DNA from: Pseudomonas vanderleydeniana | GTDB taxonomy: Bacteria > Pseudomonadota > Gammaproteobacteria > Pseudomonadales > Pseudomonadaceae | DNA: 64,000 nt | Direction: 5' to 3' | Assembly: GCF_014268755.2 (NCBI RefSeq) | Contig: NZ_CP077093.1 | Location: forward strand, 4,762,001 to 4,826,000 | Shown here: one piece after another, positions 61,099 through 64,000 of the stretch | Numbering within the stretch: position 1 is the stretch's first letter | Layout: every line of letters begins with the position of its first letter | Position numbers and translations under genes: made by a program | The notes under the pieces: model-generated | Told to the model about the DNA's origin: nothing | What the model saw: the letters and a program-made list of their open reading frames with translations, nothing else | Databases searched by the model: none

Positions 61099-62286
61099 AT
61101 GTCTGTTCACGAAGCACCACCGCCCACCTATTCAAAGAGCACGGTCGCCAAGATGGAGGCCGCCATGGCGTTGGGGAGCTTCGCCATCGGCACCGGCGAA
61201 TTCGCCATCATGGGGCTGATGCCGGACATCGCCCACAACCTGCAATTGACCGAGCCCCAGGTCGGCCATGCGATCAGCGCCTATGCCCTGGGCGTGATGG
61301 TCGGCGCGCCGACGCTGGCGATCCTCGGCGCCAAGCTGCTGCGCAAGCACATGCTGCTCCTGCTGATGGCACTGTATGCGCTGGGCAACCTGGCGACCGC
61401 GTTCGCGCCCTCGTTCAGCAGCCTGGTGGCCTTCCGCTTCATCAGCGGCCTGCCCCATGGCGCCTACTTCGGCATCGCCGCGGTCGTGGCCTCGAGCATG
61501 GTGGCAAGCAACCAGCGCGCCGGCGCCGTGGCGCGGGTGATGATGGGGCTGACGCTGGCGATGCTGCTGGGTAACCCGGTGGCGACCTTCCTCGGGCAGT
61601 TCTTCGGCTGGCGCTCGGCGTTCGTGCTGGTGGGGGCGATTGCGCTGTGCACCATCGCGATGGTCTGGCGCTTCGTGCCGCAGCGGCACGATGAGGCGCG
61701 CAGCGATCCGCGCAAGGAGCTGCAGGCCTTCCGCCTGCCGCAGGTGTGGATGGCGCTGTCGATCGCGTCCATCGGCTTTGCCGGGATGTTCTGCGTGTTC
61801 AGCTACCTGGCCCCGACCATGCTGGAAGTGACCAAGGTCTCGCCGCAGTGGATTCCGTTTGGCCTGGCGGCCTTCGGCGTCGGCGGGATCATTGGCAATA
61901 TCGTCGGCGGCAAGCTGTTCGATCGCCTGCAGTTCCGCGCGGTGGGGCTGATTCTGGGATGGTCGATCGCGGTGCTGCTGTTCTTCACCTTCGCCGCCAG
62001 TTCGCTGTGGTCGATCCTGGTCGCGATCGGTCTGGTCGGGACCATGGTCGCCCTGGCCGCGCCGTTGCAGATCCGCCTGATGGACATCGCCCATGAGGCG
62101 CCGAGCCTGGCCGCCGCGTCGAACCACGCCGCCTTCAACCTGGCCAACGCGCTGGGCCCGTGGCTGGGCGGCATGGCGATCACCGCCGGCCTGGGCTGGA
62201 CCAGCACCGGCTACATCGGTGCCGCCACGGCGCTGATCGGCCTGGGCGTCTATCTGGTGGCGCGCCGGATGAAAGGCGGGCACTGA
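61099..62286 (+). CDS. MFS exporter (AraJ/DHA1-like)
   Basis: This 395-residue DHA1-type MFS transporter has GSFAIGTGEFAIMGLMPDI in TM1 and RFISGLPHGAYFGIAAVVAS in TM4. AAGGA precedes ATG 61099; the open frame upstream covers the repeat region and is not coding. AraJ-like members export sugars or drugs. It stands alone, convergent with the dehydrogenase pair. Confidence 0.85.
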   Translation: MSVHEAPPPTYSKSTVAKMEAAMALGSFAIGTGEFAIMGLMPDIAHNLQLTEPQVGHAISAYALGVMVGAPTLAILGAKLLRKHMLLLLMALYALGNLATAFAPSFSSLVAFRFISGLPHGAYFGIAAVVASSMVASNQRAGAVARVMMGLTLAMLLGNPVATFLGQFFGWRSAFVLVGAIALCTIAMVWRFVPQRHDEARSDPRKELQAFRLPQVWMALSIASIGFAGMFCVFSYLAPTMLEVTKVSPQWIPFGLAAFGVGGIIGNIVGGKLFDRLQFRAVGLILGWSIAVLLFFTFAASSLWSILVAIGLVGTMVALAAPLQIRLMDIAHEAPSLAAASNHAAFNLANALGPWLGGMAITAGLGWTSTGYIGAATALIGLGVYLVARRMKGGH

Positions 62287-62348
62287 GGCCGAAATCCCTT
62301 CCTTCCAGAGTCTGCCGACAACGCACTGCGCTGCCGGCAGAACGACGA

Positions 62349-62370
62349 CGGGCCGCAACGCTACGGCCCG
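62349..62370. terminator. Terminator-like hairpin between convergent genes
   Basis: CGGGCCG (62349-62355) pairs with CGGCCCG (62364-62370) across eight bases. It lies between the convergent MFS and dehydrogenase genes; no T tract. Confidence 0.4.
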
Positions 62371-62384
62371 CTCAAGCCTCACCT

Positions 62385-63398
62385 TCAGCCCGGATTCACC
62401 TCCAGCACGATCTTGCCCTGGGCCCGCCCGCTCTCGATCAACGCATGGGCGCGGCGCAGGTTGTCGGCGTTCAAGGCACCGAAGTGTTCCCCCACCGTCG
62501 TGCGCAGGATGCCGTCGTCCACCAGCAGCGCCACCCGCGTCAGCAGCGCCTGTTGCAGGGCCTGGTCTTCGGTGCGGTACATGGAGCGGGTGAACATGAA
62601 CTCCCAGTGCAGCGAAATCGATTTGCGCTTGAGCGGCACCACGTCCAGCGAAGCCGGATCATCGATCAGCGCCAGCTTGCCCTGGGGCTTGAGCACTTCG
62701 ACCAGCTGCGGGTAGTAGTGCTCGGTGTGGGTCAGGCTGATCACGTAGTCGACCTGGGGCACGCCCAGCTCGGCCAACTGCGCCTGCAACGGCTGGCCAT
62801 GGTCGATCACATGATGCGCACCGAGTTCGCTGACCCAGTCGCGGGTCTGTGGGCGCGATGCCGTGCCGATGACGGTGAGCCGGGTCAGACGACGCGCCAA
62901 CTGCACGAGAATCGAGCCGACACCACCGCCAGCACCGATGACGAGCAAGGATTGCCCCAACCCGCCCCCTTCGGCCACCCTAAGGCGGTCGAAGAGCAGT
63001 TCCCAGGCCGTGATCGCGGTCAATGGCAGAGCCGCCGCCTCGGTCGCGCTGATCGATTGCGGACGCCGCGCGGCGATACGCTCGTCGACCAGCCCATAGT
63101 CGGCGTAGCAACCTGGGCGGGTGATGTCCCCCGCATACCAGACCGCATCACCCGGCACGAACCCGGTGACTTCGGCCCCCACGCTTTCCACCACGCCCAC
63201 CGCGTCCCAACCGAGAATGCGTGGTGCGGCGGGCGGCACGCCGAGACGCAGCTTGCTGTCCACCGGGTTGACGGCAATCGCCTGGATCCTCACCAGCAGG
63301 TCCCGTGGCCCTGGCACCGGCTTCTCCAGTTCGATTTCATACAGTGCGCGCGGGTCGTCGAGCGGCAACCCGGCCTGATCGTAGACGATGGCTTTCAT
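62385..63398 (-). CDS. Zinc-type alcohol dehydrogenase/quinone oxidoreductase family (MDR)
   Basis: This 337-residue medium-chain dehydrogenase/reductase has the NADP-binding motif VIGAGGGVGSILVQLAR, preceded by LPLTAITAWELLFDRL. The structural zinc-binding cysteines of classical ADHs are not visible, so it is closer to quinone reductase-type MDRs. It overlaps the downstream-strand partner at 63395 by 4 bases (ATGA), so the two form an operon with the partner first. Confidence 0.85.
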   Translation of the reverse strand: MKAIVYDQAGLPLDDPRALYEIELEKPVPGPRDLLVRIQAIAVNPVDSKLRLGVPPAAPRILGWDAVGVVESVGAEVTGFVPGDAVWYAGDITRPGCYADYGLVDERIAARRPQSISATEAAALPLTAITAWELLFDRLRVAEGGGLGQSLLVIGAGGGVGSILVQLARRLTRLTVIGTASRPQTRDWVSELGAHHVIDHGQPLQAQLAELGVPQVDYVISLTHTEHYYPQLVEVLKPQGKLALIDDPASLDVVPLKRKSISLHWEFMFTRSMYRTEDQALQQALLTRVALLVDDGILRTTVGEHFGALNADNLRRAHALIESGRAQGKIVLEVNPG

Positions 63399-64000
63399 GG
63401 ATGTGCTCCTGCAGTCGGTTCGCTGTTCATGACCAGCACCGCGCGAAAACGCACGTCGGCGGCCATCATTCGGTCGTAGGCCTGGCGGGCCTCGGTCAGC
63501 GGGAAGGTTTCGATCATCGGTCGGATCTGTTGCTGCTGGGCAAAAGCCAGCGTCTGCTCGTTGTCCACCACCGTGCCGGTGAGCGCGCCGACGACCGAGC
63601 GGGAACCGAAGATCAGGTCCGTTGCACTGATAGTCAGCGCATCGCCCGGCACCGCGACGACGACCAGTTGGCCGCGTGCCGCCAGCCCCGGCACGGTCTG
63701 CGCCATGCCCTGTCCGCTCGGCGCGGTGCCCAGAACCACCTTGGCGCCTCCCAGTGCCTGCAAGGCCTGACCGACATCCTCGCCCCTGGCATCGATGTAG
63801 TGGTGAGCGCCCAGCTCCCTGGCCAGCGTTGCCTTTTCCGCGCCCCGGGCGATCACCACGGTCCTGAAGCCCATGTGCCGGGCGAACTGCACGCCCAGAT
63901 GACCCAGGCCACCCAACCCCTGGATCGCCACCAGGTCACCGGCGCGAGCGGTGGACTTGCGCAAGGCGTTGTAGGTGGTCAGCCCCGCACACAACAGCGG
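63395..64000 (-). CDS. Zn-dependent alcohol dehydrogenase, N-terminus missing (window edge)
   Basis: These 202 codons run off the window end. The visible part has CAGLTTYNALRKSTARAG and the cofactor motif VAIQGLGGLGHLGVQFARHM, typical of AdhP/propanol-preferring zinc alcohol dehydrogenases. The catalytic zinc region lies outside the window. It overlaps the second MDR gene by 4 bases. Confidence 0.85.
   Translation of the reverse strand, partial: PLLCAGLTTYNALRKSTARAGDLVAIQGLGGLGHLGVQFARHMGFRTVVIARGAEKATLARELGAHHYIDARGEDVGQALQALGGAKVVLGTAPSGQGMAQTVPGLAARGQLVVVAVPGDALTISATDLIFGSRSVVGALTGTVVDNEQTLAFAQQQQIRPMIETFPLTEARQAYDRMMAADVRFRAVLVMNSEPTAGAHP

Noticed and set aside
1..64000. CRISPR arrays, tRNA or rRNA genes, prophage or insertion sequences
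   Set aside because: No regularly spaced repeats, cloverleaf or rRNA segments, integrase, terminase or transposase genes were seen; the only repeats are REPINs and intergenic hairpins.

Overview
The window looks like chromosomal DNA of a Pseudomonas of the fluorescens/protegens/chlororaphis type. It is GC-rich with tightly packed genes and contains near-canonical members of genes known from pseudomonads: isonitrile hydratase InhA, an RstAB-like two-component pair, a malonate semialdehyde decarboxylase-like protein, GlxA-type AraC regulators and a ProU-like betaine importer. Two REP doublets (REPINs) of the Pseudomonas type and a third hairpin-rich intergenic repeat support this. I saw no rRNA, tRNA, CRISPR array, prophage or insertion sequence. 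The assignment is by family recognition only; no search was run.

Layout. 1-5.3 kb: a response regulator/CheC-like protein coupled to a PAS protein cut by the window edge, a beta-lactamase-fold lipoprotein that lacks the canonical nucleophile serine, and rstB/rstA. 5.6-9.3 kb: a GNAT acetyltransferase, a GlxA regulator divergent from inhA, and lhgO. 9.3-13.3 kb: an AtuA-type two-gene unit with a CitMHS transporter and a divergent LysR. 13.3-16.7 kb: a LysR regulator divergent from a clavaminate-synthase-like oxygenase, a TSUP transporter and a YbaK-type tRNA-editing protein. 16.7-25.6 kb: small housekeeping and accessory genes (GNAT, LprI-like, DUF2252, uppP), a BrnT/BrnA-like toxin-antitoxin pair, an ECF sigma/anti-sigma/periplasmic sensor operon flanked by two Trp-Gly-His-Trp repeat envelope proteins, and an ArnT-like membrane glycosyltransferase.

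25.7-41.9 kb is one large catabolic region. A chemoreceptor, a GlxA regulator, a proline-racemase-fold enzyme and a betaine-type ABC importer with two different permeases lie on the minus strand. A GntR regulator is divergent from an FAD amine/amino-acid oxidase, an MFS transporter, a DHDPS-family lyase, an aldehyde dehydrogenase and an amino-acid permease. Together these could carry a proline- or hydroxyproline-derived compound (possibly a betaine) to a 2-oxoacid, but the racemase-fold enzyme has Gly where the second catalytic Cys or Thr should be.

42.0-48.1 kb encodes a 2,3-diaminopropionate-centred catabolic cluster: M20 amidohydrolase, permease, diaminopropionate ammonia-lyase, carbamoyl-amino-acid hydrolase and a divergent Lrp regulator. 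48.2-51.3 kb carries an ABM-domain membrane protein, an exported VOC-fold protein and an AlgE-type porin. 51.3-52.5 kb is a two-TM coiled-coil protein resembling AbiC-like proteins. 52.8-55.3 kb holds an ACS-type MFS transporter with an enolase-superfamily dehydratase. 55.5-59.2 kb is a LysR/MFS/malonate-semialdehyde-decarboxylase/nitronate-monooxygenase unit that fits 3-nitropropionate metabolism. 59.5-61 kb is an AT-rich island with one orphan gene and a hairpin repeat. 61-64 kb has an MFS exporter and two overlapping medium-chain dehydrogenases, the last cut by the window edge.

The most promising candidates for an undescribed system are the oxygenase/TSUP/YbaK cassette with its LysR operator (13.3-16.7 kb), the Cys-to-Gly racemase-fold enzyme in the betaine importer operon (28.7-33.5 kb), the diaminopropionate cluster with paired Lrp-like sites (42-48 kb), and the decarboxylase/nitronate monooxygenase pair (55.5-57.1 kb).
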